This document shows positions 6,270 through 13,094 of a stretch of DNA of 13,182 nucleotides, one piece after another; the stretch's first letter is position 1, and every line of letters begins with the position of its first letter. The notes beneath the pieces are model-generated. The model searched no databases. It saw nothing but the letters and a program-made list of their open reading frames with translations, and was not told the DNA's origin. The stretch lies in contig SOJY01000067.1 of the NCBI GenBank assembly GCA_004376385.1, positions 1 through 13,182 on the forward strand, in the 5' to 3' direction. A program made the position numbers and the translations under genes. This DNA comes from Candidatus Bathyarchaeum sp. Its GTDB lineage: Archaea > Thermoproteota > Bathyarchaeia > Bathyarchaeales > Bathyarchaeaceae.

Positions 6270-7175
6270 TTACTTTACGATTTTGTCCCATCTGTTAAAC
6301 AGATCGAGTGCCACTTGACCGCCGTAGTCGCTTAGTGAATCTCTGTATTCGCCCTTTGTAGTTACTGCCTTCTGGAATTTTCGCATGTTCTCAGCTACGT
6401 CTGCTAGGTAAATGATGCCATCGATTCCTGTTCTCATCACTCGAACCGAGACTCTGATTAGCTGTTCAACTGGCGGACAATTATTGGGGTCGTCTCCTGG
6501 ACCACAAACGTAGATGTTAGAGTATACTGGCTTCTCTGGGAAGATTCTCCTGAAAGCACGTGCAATCATTTCCCAATACCATGAAGTTGCATAGTTCTGA
6601 GAGAACATCACAATGTTAAATGCGTCACACAGTTTATAGAGTTCTTTGAAGTCCATACCGAAACGTTGGTCTGCATTTGCTGGGTCTGGGAGCACGGCTA
6701 GTACCAGTTTCGTCTTCACACGATCCTTTACGTCCTTGATGAAGTCTGTGATTGTCTGGTTACGCCATTCAAACCAGTCCAGTCCACTCTTTTTCCAGAG
6801 CTTATCGCAGCGGTCACAGGTGCAGTGCCCGTGGTCAGCGAAGTGCCAGCTGTTCAAGAAGATTGGCTGGTTTGTCTCCTCAGCTGTTTTTTCTATGTAA
6901 TCCAATTGCTCTGCTCTGAATTCCTGAACCGTTGGACAGAGAATATCCCAGTGGAGATTATACTGGTTGTTTCCTCTTACGCCTCGTCCACGTGCTGACT
7001 CAGAAATCCATTCTGGGTGTGCACGTCCAGATACGTTGTCTCCGAAAACTGCAATGTTGTTCCACATGTCGCTTTGTGGTTTTCCGCGTCTTCCTGTTTC
7101 GGGTTTCAGTCGGTACACGTCAAAGTCGAATCCTTCAACTTTCTTTGGTTCATACAAGTAATTGCCGAATTCCAT
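6270..7175 (-). CDS. Uncharacterised CxCxxC protein, paralog 1 (TIM-barrel-like)
   Basis: A 301-residue soluble protein with no signal peptide, belonging to a three-member family in this window. Shared landmarks in order: an N-terminal strand FGNYLYEPKKVEGFDFDVY, HFADHGHCTCDRC near 110-122 with C-x-C-x2-C, SGLDWFEWRNQTITDFI, LPDPANADQRFGMDF, YATSWYWE, a GPGDDP loop, and GIDGIIYLADVAE near the end. The alternating strands and helices suggest a TIM barrel, and the cysteines could hold zinc or iron. Similar Cys motifs occur in some glycoside-hydrolase-like barrels, so that is one possibility. A corrinoid-linked methyltransferase is another, suggested only by the neighbours. Three ATGs lie in a row (7181, 7178, 7175). 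I chose 7175 because it matches the paralogs' N-terminus and lies 7 nt after GAGG. Confidence 0.85.
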   Translation of the reverse strand: MEFGNYLYEPKKVEGFDFDVYRLKPETGRRGKPQSDMWNNIAVFGDNVSGRAHPEWISESARGRGVRGNNQYNLHWDILCPTVQEFRAEQLDYIEKTAEETNQPIFLNSWHFADHGHCTCDRCDKLWKKSGLDWFEWRNQTITDFIKDVKDRVKTKLVLAVLPDPANADQRFGMDFKELYKLCDAFNIVMFSQNYATSWYWEMIARAFRRIFPEKPVYSNIYVCGPGDDPNNCPPVEQLIRVSVRVMRTGIDGIIYLADVAENMRKFQKAVTTKGEYRDSLSDYGGQVALDLFNRWDKIVK

Positions 7176-7216
7176 CATCATTCCTCGTTTTAGAGATGCA
7201 AAATACTTCGATGCAG

Positions 7217-7226
7217 ATTATATAAG
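7217..7226 (-). promoter_or_regulatory. TATA box of paralog 1
   Basis: The minus strand reads CTTATATAAT, a near-consensus archaeal TATA box. Transcription would begin near 7195 and give a leader of about 20 nt with the ribosome site GAGG. Confidence 0.6.
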
Positions 7227-7376
7227 TTTTGCTTAAATGCCCCAAAAATTTGCAACATAGAAATCCTGACTAGAAATAGAAACCGATTTCTAATCCAGCC
7301 ACAAAGAACCGAAAAAATTAGAATTTTTCCCTGCGAGACTATTACAAAAATTGGTTGTTAAAAGGATAAAATGGGT

Positions 7377-7392
7377 GCGCAAAAAAACGCGC
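7377..7392 (-). terminator. Weak hairpin after paralog 2
   Basis: GCGC (7377-7380) pairs with GCGC (7389-7392) around an A/T loop, 9 nt beyond the stop of paralog 2. The minus strand then runs into CCCATTTTATCCTTTT. The T-tract is imperfect. Confidence 0.3.
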
Positions 7393-7401
7393 GTTGGATG
7401 T

Positions 7402-8304
7402 TTACTCGAGTATGCTTTCCCATTTGTCTATGAGGTCTAAGACCGGTTTGCCGCCGTAGCCTTCCAGCTCTTCGCGGAGTTTCACGTTTGCAACTGCAGC
7501 TTTTTGGAAGTCTTTCATGATTGTAGCGTTTGCTGCTAAGAAAATGAGTCCGTCTACTCCTGTTCTTGCTATACGGCATGCTGTTTTTAGTATCTGTTCA
7601 GGTTTTGCAACTTCGTTTGGGTCGTCGCCTGGTCCACGTATGTAGAGTCCTGGGTATACTGGCTTCTTCAATACTTTTTTGAATGCTCGAGATAGCGACT
7701 CAAAGTACCATGGAGTTGCATAACTTCTGGACCAATGTGGAACAACAAAGGCTGTTGCATATTCAGCTAGGGCATCGAAGTCCATGCCGAATCTTTCGTA
7801 TGCGTTGACAGGGTCGGGGAGTAATCCAACATAGAACGGTTTATTTTTCACTCGTTCTTTTGCGCTTTTGATGAAGTCTGTGACTGTCTGGGCTCTCCAT
7901 TCTAGCCAGTCTAATCCGCTTTTTGCGTGTGCTTCTTTGCATCTGTGGCATGTGCAGAATCCGTGGTCTGCAAAGTGCATGCTGCTCACGGTTATTCCTT
8001 TGGTTTTGTCTGCCGTGTCTTCAATTAAGTCGAGCATGTAATCTGCCATTTGTTTTTCTGAGTTGCAGGTAATGTCCCATCTGAAATTGTATTTCTTGTT
8101 TGTTCTCAGTGAAGGTCCATCTTTTGACATTGAAACCCAGTCGGGATGCTTGCCTGCCATGTTGTTGTCGCCGAAGCAAGCGATGTTGGTGGTCATTTCG
8201 GGGTTTGGGGTTCCAATGATTCCTCTTTCTGATTTAAGACGATAGACTTGAAGGTCGAATCCTTCAACTGGTGTAGGCTCATAAATGAACATTCCAAACT
8301 TCAA
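7402..8304 (-). CDS. Uncharacterised CxCxxC protein, paralog 2 (TIM-barrel-like)
   Basis: A 300-residue paralog of the gene downstream. It has the same order of landmarks: FGMFIYEPTPVEGFDLQVY at 3-21, HFADHGFCTCHRC at 110-122 (cysteines 117, 119, 122), SGLDWLEWRAQTVTDFI from 129, LPDPVNAYERFGMDF, YATPWYFE, GPGDDP and GVDGLIFLAANA. No signal peptide or membrane helix is present, so it acts in the cytoplasm. The conserved acidic and aromatic residues would suit an enzyme active site. The start is TTG at 8304, supported by GAGGA 7 nt before it and by alignment of the first residues with the other two paralogs. It lies downstream of cbiZ on the same strand, but has its own promoter in the 101-nt spacer. 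The reaction is unknown. Confidence 0.87.
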   Translation of the reverse strand: MKFGMFIYEPTPVEGFDLQVYRLKSERGIIGTPNPEMTTNIACFGDNNMAGKHPDWVSMSKDGPSLRTNKKYNFRWDITCNSEKQMADYMLDLIEDTADKTKGITVSSMHFADHGFCTCHRCKEAHAKSGLDWLEWRAQTVTDFIKSAKERVKNKPFYVGLLPDPVNAYERFGMDFDALAEYATAFVVPHWSRSYATPWYFESLSRAFKKVLKKPVYPGLYIRGPGDDPNEVAKPEQILKTACRIARTGVDGLIFLAANATIMKDFQKAAVANVKLREELEGYGGKPVLDLIDKWESILE

Positions 8305-8344
8305 AGCTAATTCCTCTTCAGAAGCGAAAACTTACCTGAAGTAA

Positions 8345-8353
8345 GCTATAAGC
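8345..8353 (-). promoter_or_regulatory. TATA box of paralog 2
   Basis: The minus strand reads GCTTATAGC. A transcription start near 8323 leaves a leader of about 18 nt with the ribosome site GAGGA before the TTG start. Confidence 0.5.
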
Positions 8354-8405
8354 GTTGCGACGATTTTAGCAAAACGAATCATCATTTCATTGATTATTCA
8401 CGGAT

Positions 8406-9566
8406 TCATTCTTTCTGTTCTTTCGACTGATTTGCGACAACATTTGAATAAACGGAATACATAACAGCAGAAAGGACGCTTCTGGTAAACCAACCCATCT
8501 TGTCTGAGAAAGTTGAACTGAGGTAATCAGGTCTAACCTGCTTGGATGCCGTTTTTTCCTTTGACATATAGTCTATCACGGCTTTCTGAAGAATCTTACT
8601 AAGCACAAAATTCCGACCATACTCGTTGGCTGGATTCTCAGGAATCAAGTCCGTTTTTGCATCTTCATCAAGTCTTAGTCCTGCAATAACTAGCGCTGCG
8701 ATGTTCTGGTCTGACAACACCTGATCAAGTTCTTCCGTAAACTGCTTCCGTTTTTCAGCGTTTTCGCGGAGGATAGGACGAATTTGCGAAAAAAGAGTTG
8801 TCATTCGCTCAACAGTTACTCCTCTTTCTTGTAGTCTCTTTGTCAGAGGCCTGTTGGACACCAGCTTTTCTTGCTTGTAAATAGCCTTTTTAAGCGCTAC
8901 CTTAACGGATTTGCCAATCAACTCTCCTAGTGCTGTGCCTGTTCCAGCATATTTTATTGTGCGCCCTCGTTTTGTGCAAGCTATAACAACACTGTCAGTC
9001 ACCGTTCCAGTGGCTACCTCACCTGAAAACCGGCTTCTAACGTCGAGTTCTCTTAGTGCAGACGCTTTTGCTTCAGTAGCTGTAACTACTGCGTTGACCA
9101 TGCAGCTTTCTGTTAAGTTTCCGTCAACTAATATGATGATGTTTATTGTGCCCCATTTCTTGAAGGGGAACGCTGTCTGTTTTGAGGCTATCTCGTCGCC
9201 GGCTGTGGCAGCGAAATATGCTCCTGCAGTAACAAAAGCGGTTAAGGTCATGTCCTCAAATTTTAGGGTTACAACTTCTACGTTTTTCATTTTAGCCGCG
9301 GTCATTATTGCTACGACTTGGTCTTGAGGAAAGCCCATTTTTGTTATTTCTTCTTTAAGGAATTCTCCAGCTTCCTTGTGAACTTGATCATCCATGTCGC
9401 TTCCAGCGTCTTCGGGTACCTGAAAGTTCACTATGCAGTTCGAGTCGCACGGACCACCATTAAGAACAGCAGAGCTTAATATTTTCAGTGGGGTCTTTGA
9501 TCGTAAAACAAGTTTGTTTTCTTGTATCTCAGCTTCGACAGACTTGATTCTGGTTTCCAGCTTCAT
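8406..9566 (-). CDS. cbiZ: Adenosylcobinamide amidohydrolase with long C-terminal extension (CbiZ/CbiS-like)
   Basis: CbiZ cleaves adenosylcobinamide to adenosylcobyric acid, letting archaea salvage incomplete or foreign corrinoids. The CbiZ core spans about residues 35-228, with NVEVVTLKFEDMTLTAFVTAG at 95-115, TATEAKASALRELDV at 162-176, ATGTVTDS at 185-192 and YAGTGTALGELIG at 206-218. The 386-residue protein has about 150 extra C-terminal residues. That part (LSDQNIAALVIAGLRLDED at 284-302, MGWFTRSVLSAVMYSVYSN at 357-375) reminds me of the CobZ/PgpA-like alpha-ribazole phosphatase domain fused to CbiZ in CbiS. The acidic DE pair expected in its centre is missing (SKILQKAV at 323-330), so phosphatase activity is doubtful. 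The ATG at 9566 follows AAGGA by about 9 nt. Paralog 2 lies downstream on the same strand. Confidence 0.9.
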   Translation of the reverse strand: MKLETRIKSVEAEIQENKLVLRSKTPLKILSSAVLNGGPCDSNCIVNFQVPEDAGSDMDDQVHKEAGEFLKEEITKMGFPQDQVVAIMTAAKMKNVEVVTLKFEDMTLTAFVTAGAYFAATAGDEIASKQTAFPFKKWGTINIIILVDGNLTESCMVNAVVTATEAKASALRELDVRSRFSGEVATGTVTDSVVIACTKRGRTIKYAGTGTALGELIGKSVKVALKKAIYKQEKLVSNRPLTKRLQERGVTVERMTTLFSQIRPILRENAEKRKQFTEELDQVLSDQNIAALVIAGLRLDEDAKTDLIPENPANEYGRNFVLSKILQKAVIDYMSKEKTASKQVRPDYLSSTFSDKMGWFTRSVLSAVMYSVYSNVVANQSKEQKE

Positions 9567-9607
9567 CTGTTACTTTCCTTCTCGTATACTTGTCAGAAAT
9601 GAAGTGT

Positions 9608-9618
9608 TAATTATATGA
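9608..9618 (-). promoter_or_regulatory. TATA box of cbiZ
   Basis: The minus strand reads TCATATAATTA. A start near 9588 gives a leader of about 22 nt with an AAGGA ribosome site before the ATG. Confidence 0.5.
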
Positions 9619-9703
9619 TTTTGGGTTATCATTTCTTAGTCACGGAGAGATTCCTATTGTCTAACTCCCTTTTGTTATTTATGCCTTAACGGAACTATTC
9701 GTC

Positions 9704-9724
9704 TTTTCAGTGATCACCTGAAAA
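9704..9724. repeat. Imperfect palindrome between ferredoxin gene and cbiZ
   Basis: TTTTCAG (9704-9710) and CTGAAAA (9718-9724) are inverted repeats around TGATCAC. There is no T-tract in the right place for either strand, so it looks more like a protein-binding site or an RNA hairpin in the ferredoxin transcript than a classic terminator. Confidence 0.4.
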
Positions 9725-9768
9725 AAGCTGTTCTGAACTTGTTATATTCAACAACCCAGATATTGTAT

Positions 9769-9954
9769 CTATCTTTCTATTGTTATTGCCTTCTTTTGGC
9801 ACAGGTCTTCGCAGATTCCGCATAGTGTACATGAATCCCCATCAACTATCACTGGCTTGTTTTCTTGGAGGCTGAAGACTGCCATAGCACAACAGTCAAC
9901 ACACGTATATGAACGGCAATCTCTGCATTTGGCGTAATCGATTTTAATCCTCAT
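9769..9954 (-). CDS. Small ferredoxin-like protein with two cysteine clusters
   Basis: A 61-residue electron-transfer protein. The second cluster is the classic C42-x2-C45-x2-C48-x3-C52 of a [4Fe-4S] site. The first is unusual: C10-x2-C13-x4-C18-x2-C21-C22, with two residues more than usual between the second and third cysteine and no proline after the last. It may still hold a cluster. The frame is open upstream to about 10143, but the extra residues look non-coding and would run into the opposite gene. I chose the ATG at 9954, 7 nt after GGTG. The gene is divergent from paralog 3, with 86 nt between starts, so the two are probably coregulated. A role in supplying electrons to the paralogs or for corrinoid reactivation is inference. 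Confidence 0.82.
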   Translation of the reverse strand: MRIKIDYAKCRDCRSYTCVDCCAMAVFSLQENKPVIVDGDSCTLCGICEDLCQKKAITIER

Positions 9955-10040
9955 CGAGGGGCACCAAAGTTTAACGTCAAAACTAATTAACGTCATTAGA
10001 TTTAAAGTTAAAGATAACAAATCCGTCGAGGTCGAATGCA
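9955..10040. promoter_or_regulatory. Shared divergent promoter region (ferredoxin / paralog 3)
   Basis: The 86-nt spacer has a near-palindromic TATA-like sequence GATTTAAAG (9999-10007), readable on both strands, and a tandem repeat of TTAACGTCA at 9971-9979 and 9987-9995. The plus-strand gene has GAGGT at 10028-10032, 8 nt before its TTG start. Confidence 0.5.
9971..9995. repeat. Direct repeat TTAACGTCA, two copies
   Basis: Two exact 9-nt copies start 16 nt apart (9971-9979 and 9987-9995) within the shared spacer. They could form an operator for a dimeric regulator. I did not see the motif in the other promoters of the window. Confidence 0.5.
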
Positions 10041-10925
10041 TTGAAGATTGGAACAGTAATCTACGAGCCCACAATTGTTGATGGATTCGACATTTCCGTC
10101 TACTACTCAAAACGTGTCGACGGTGTTGTAGGAAAACCTGCAAAAGGAATGTACAACGATATAACCTGCTTTGTTGACGCTAAAACCCTACGAGAAAGAC
10201 CCGAGTTGGTAGCGCTCTCAGAAAACGGGCCTGCCACAAGAACAAACAAAGCATTCACTCTCCCGTGGGACTTTGTGTGCCCCACCAACGAAGAATACCA
10301 ATCCAGCATTCTTCGCTTCATCGAAGACACCGCAAAAGAAGACGTTGAAGGAGTAATTCTAAACCTTTACCACTTTCCGGAAGAAAAATTCTGCACCTGC
10401 GACCGTTGCTCAAAACAGCAAAGAGAAAGCGGATTAGACTGGCTAGAATGGCGGGCACAGACTGTTACAGATTTTATTAGAAGAGCCAAGAAACTGGTTA
10501 AGCAACCTTTTGGGATAGAAATATGGCCTGACCCCATCTTAGCTAAGGAAAGGTTTGGCTTGGACTTTGAAGCTCTAGCAGAGTATGTAGATTTTTTCCA
10601 TGTTCCACTTTCCTCCCACAATTATGTGACCATGTATTGGGTGGACACGTTAACGCGGGACTTCAAGAAATTGCTCAAGAAACCAATCTTCATAGAATTG
10701 AGCGCTGAGATTCCCAGAGATGTCGAAACCAAGGCTCTTCTCAGAACTGTCGCCTACGTCTCCAGCCATGACGTGGAAGCTATCCTTCTTCTTGTACATG
10801 ATGCAGAACGTGCAAAGGAGATATGTAGAACCGCAGTGAATGACAGCAATTACCGAGGCTGGCTTGAGAAGTTCGGATTCGAAAACATGAACAAAATCAT
10901 TGAAAGATGGGAAAAAATCTACTAG
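10041..10925 (+). CDS. Uncharacterised CxCxxC protein, paralog 3 (diverged)
   Basis: A 294-residue third member of the family. It keeps the N-terminal IGTVIYEPTIVDGFDISVY, the cysteine motif FCTCDRC near 117-123, SGLDWLEWRAQTVTDFI, WPDPILAKERFGLDF and the final RWEKI. It differs where the other two agree: HFADHG has become HFPEEK, the GPGDDP loop is gone, and YATxWY is YVTMYW. So it keeps the fold and the cysteines but has probably changed substrate or lost one function. The start is TTG at 10041, supported by GAGGT 8 nt upstream and by alignment with MKFG of paralog 2. It is divergent from the ferredoxin gene. No terminator is clear; it converges on the nitrilase gene 35 nt away. Confidence 0.86.
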   Translation: MKIGTVIYEPTIVDGFDISVYYSKRVDGVVGKPAKGMYNDITCFVDAKTLRERPELVALSENGPATRTNKAFTLPWDFVCPTNEEYQSSILRFIEDTAKEDVEGVILNLYHFPEEKFCTCDRCSKQQRESGLDWLEWRAQTVTDFIRRAKKLVKQPFGIEIWPDPILAKERFGLDFEALAEYVDFFHVPLSSHNYVTMYWVDTLTRDFKKLLKKPIFIELSAEIPRDVETKALLRTVAYVSSHDVEAILLLVHDAERAKEICRTAVNDSNYRGWLEKFGFENMNKIIERWEKIY

Positions 10926-10960
10926 CGTCAGGCGTTCACTTCTAGTTTTGTCAAAAAAAT

Positions 10961-11719
10961 TTATTCTTGAACTGTGGCGCGCCGGTATTTTCTCAATTTG
11001 GTTATGTCTAAATCAGCGGAGATAATTTTGGTGTTCATTTCATCTTTTGCTTGGTTTAGGATTCCCCATGGAGATATTATTGCGCTGTTTCCGCCTCTAG
11101 AGTTTGATCGAGTGTTGCCGTTTTTTAACATGAAAACATTGTTGTTCATTGCTCTCTTTGTGGTAAGCGGGTGCCCATTCACGTGTGGATGAGTTCTCGA
11201 CGCAGACACGGGCAAAAAAATAACTTCAGCACCTAAAGAAGCCAATCTTCTAACAGTTCTTGGGTAGAAAACGTCAGCGCATATCAGAATTCCAGCCTTG
11301 CAGAACTCGGTTTCAAAAACCCGGAAGGTACTTCCCACGTTCAAACCTACATTTTTTTCCCAGTCAGTTAAATGCATCTTCCTAAATTTTCCCAGAATCT
11401 TTCCTTGCTTGAGAAAAAGGCATGTGTTGTAATATCTTCCCCTGAACTTCTCGAAGATAGTACCTCCGACAATGTAAGCGTCAACTTCCTTTGAAACCCG
11501 TTTCAGAAGCTTAACCGCAGGTTCACGGGTCTCATTCACTATCTTTTCAATGGGCATGTTGTCTTCTAGACTAGCTGGCATAGCAAAATATTCTGGGAGA
11601 CAGATGAATTTGGAACCTGAATCAGCCGCCCTATACAGCATTTGCTCTGCAGTCTCCAAGTTCTTCTCCGGCGATTCGCTGATTTGCATGTGAATCAAAC
11701 TGACTTGCATAATTTTCAC
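10961..11719 (-). CDS. Nitrilase-superfamily amidohydrolase
   Basis: A 252-residue cytosolic C-N hydrolase. The catalytic triad is visible: E43 in LPEYF, K114 in KFRKMHLTD and C147 in ILICADVFYP, which is the nitrilase-type Glu-Lys-Cys set. Length and strand order fit omega-amidase/N-carbamoylase-like branches. The amide substrate cannot be inferred. The frame begins with GTG at 11719, but an ATG at 11710 would give the more usual start MQVSLIHMQ. A TATA box at 11743-11751 places transcription at about 11721, so the mRNA is nearly leaderless. It converges with paralog 3 and is divergent from the glycosyltransferase. I see no functional tie to the cobamide genes. Confidence 0.92.
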   Translation of the reverse strand: MKIMQVSLIHMQISESPEKNLETAEQMLYRAADSGSKFICLPEYFAMPASLEDNMPIEKIVNETREPAVKLLKRVSKEVDAYIVGGTIFEKFRGRYYNTCLFLKQGKILGKFRKMHLTDWEKNVGLNVGSTFRVFETEFCKAGILICADVFYPRTVRRLASLGAEVIFLPVSASRTHPHVNGHPLTTKRAMNNNVFMLKNGNTRSNSRGGNSAIISPWGILNQAKDEMNTKIISADLDITKLRKYRRATVQE

Positions 11720-11742
11720 GGTTCGTCTTTTGTCATATTGGG

Positions 11743-11751
11743 CTATTAAAG
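11743..11751 (-). promoter_or_regulatory. TATA box of the nitrilase-like gene
   Basis: The minus strand reads CTTTAATAG, about 25 nt before the GTG at 11719. This implies a leaderless or very short-leader mRNA. Confidence 0.45.
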
Positions 11752-11821
11752 TTGCTAATAAACCTTAAATTCGCACGTTCACCTCGCAACCTAACTTTTG
11801 AGGCAACCGAAATTGGTTTCA

Positions 11822-11830
11822 TTTTAATAC
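11822..11830 (+). promoter_or_regulatory. TATA box of the glycosyltransferase gene
   Basis: TTTTAATAC. The predicted start near 11851 coincides with an ATG at 11852 that opens a 12-codon frame overlapping the gene's start. Confidence 0.4.
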
Positions 11831-11886
11831 TTAGTCTTGCCAAAGAATTGCATGGGGAACCGCTTCAAACATAGAGGCACGTATCC

Positions 11887-13083
11887 ATGAACAGGAAGCT
11901 GAAAGTAGCTGTCTTTAACACGCAACCACCTCACCTTTACTTCGGAGGCGTTGAACGCCGAATAGTTGAGACTGCCAAAAATTTGGTAAATGAAGTTGAC
12001 ACAACGGTTTACAGCGGAACAAAAAAAGGCTTCAACAAAACTACTGTGATTGACGGAACAACATTCATTCCCTGCTTCTCCACGGATATGCTTTATCCGC
12101 TAGACAACTGGGTTTTCAACAGATCCATCTCCGGAATGTTTGGCAACATTAACGCCGACGTTTATGAAGCGCACACTGTTAGTGGTTACAAATTACTGAA
12201 GCTTCTCAAGAAGCGGAAAATCAGCAAGCCGTTCATTCAGACTGTTCACGGCGTTCTGGCGGACGAGTATATTCAATCGTCAAAAAGCGTGTCTCCGTCC
12301 CTCAGGATGAAGCTCTCTAACGTTTTCATGTGGCATCTGGCAAGAATCGAAAAGGAGGCAGCCAGAGAGGCAACACTGATTGTTACTGTCAGCCGATATT
12401 CAGCCCAAAAAATTGTTCAATTATATGATGTTGATGAGACGAAAATACGGATAGTTCCAAACGGTGTGGACCTCCAAAGATTCAAGCCCACCAATGATTG
12501 TGAACAAGTCAAGGATATGATCGGTGGAAACAGTGAACATGTCATACTCTTCGTTGGCAACCTAATACCCCGAAAAGGGTTACATTTCCTGATCGAAGCA
12601 GCCAAACATGTCATCAAAGAAAATATAGAAACAAAGTTTGTAGTAGTTGGAGACGGGCCACTCAAAAACCATCTGATTTCATATTCAAAAGAGCAAGGTG
12701 TTTCAGACAAGTTTGTCTTTTTAGGTGATGTTCCCGAAGCTATGCTTCACCAATTATACAATTGCGCAGATGTTTTTGCTTCACCATCAATCCAAGAAGG
12801 ACAAGGTATCTCCCTGTTGGAGGCTCAAGCCACAGCTAAGCCAGTGGTTGCCTTCAACGTTAGCGCAATCAACGAAGTCGTAAAAAATAAAGAAACTGGG
12901 CTACTAATTAAACCGGATAGTTACGAATTAGCAAACGCTATTTTACATCTCCTTTCGGACAAATCTTTACGTGAGAAGATGGGACGTTCTGGTCGAGAGT
13001 TCGTTAGTAAAAATTTTTCTTGGGATATTTGTGCTCAAAAAATGTTCCAAATCTACTCTGAAGCATCAGAACTCTTAGTATAG
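11887..13083 (+). CDS. Glycosyltransferase, GT4 type (GT-B fold)
   Basis: A 398-residue enzyme that moves sugar from a nucleotide-sugar donor, probably at the inner face of the membrane during glycan or glycolipid assembly. The N-terminal acceptor domain has the glycine loop YFGGVERRI at 18-26. The C-terminal donor domain has VPNGVD at 189-194, FVGNLIPRKGLHFLIEAA at 221-238, and the E-x7-E signature (E303 to E311, in EGQGISLLE). Length and order are normal for the family, and no signal peptide is present. The ATG at 11887 follows GAGG by 9 nt. Acceptor and sugar are unknown. The gene stands alone, divergent from the nitrilase gene, with a possible membrane protein gene facing it on the other side. 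Confidence 0.95.
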   Translation: MNRKLKVAVFNTQPPHLYFGGVERRIVETAKNLVNEVDTTVYSGTKKGFNKTTVIDGTTFIPCFSTDMLYPLDNWVFNRSISGMFGNINADVYEAHTVSGYKLLKLLKKRKISKPFIQTVHGVLADEYIQSSKSVSPSLRMKLSNVFMWHLARIEKEAAREATLIVTVSRYSAQKIVQLYDVDETKIRIVPNGVDLQRFKPTNDCEQVKDMIGGNSEHVILFVGNLIPRKGLHFLIEAAKHVIKENIETKFVVVGDGPLKNHLISYSKEQGVSDKFVFLGDVPEAMLHQLYNCADVFASPSIQEGQGISLLEAQATAKPVVAFNVSAINEVVKNKETGLLIKPDSYELANAILHLLSDKSLREKMGRSGREFVSKNFSWDICAQKMFQIYSEASELLV

Positions 13084-13094
13084 CTAATCCGCTG

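Noticed and set aside
8911..9327. 138-codon plus-strand open frame
   Set aside because: Shadow of the CbiZ core, which has the family motifs.
9955..10143. Longer 124-residue version of the ferredoxin-like protein
   Set aside because: The extra N-terminal part would cover the divergent promoter and the start of paralog 3 and has no recognisable content; the ATG at 9954 has its own ribosome site.
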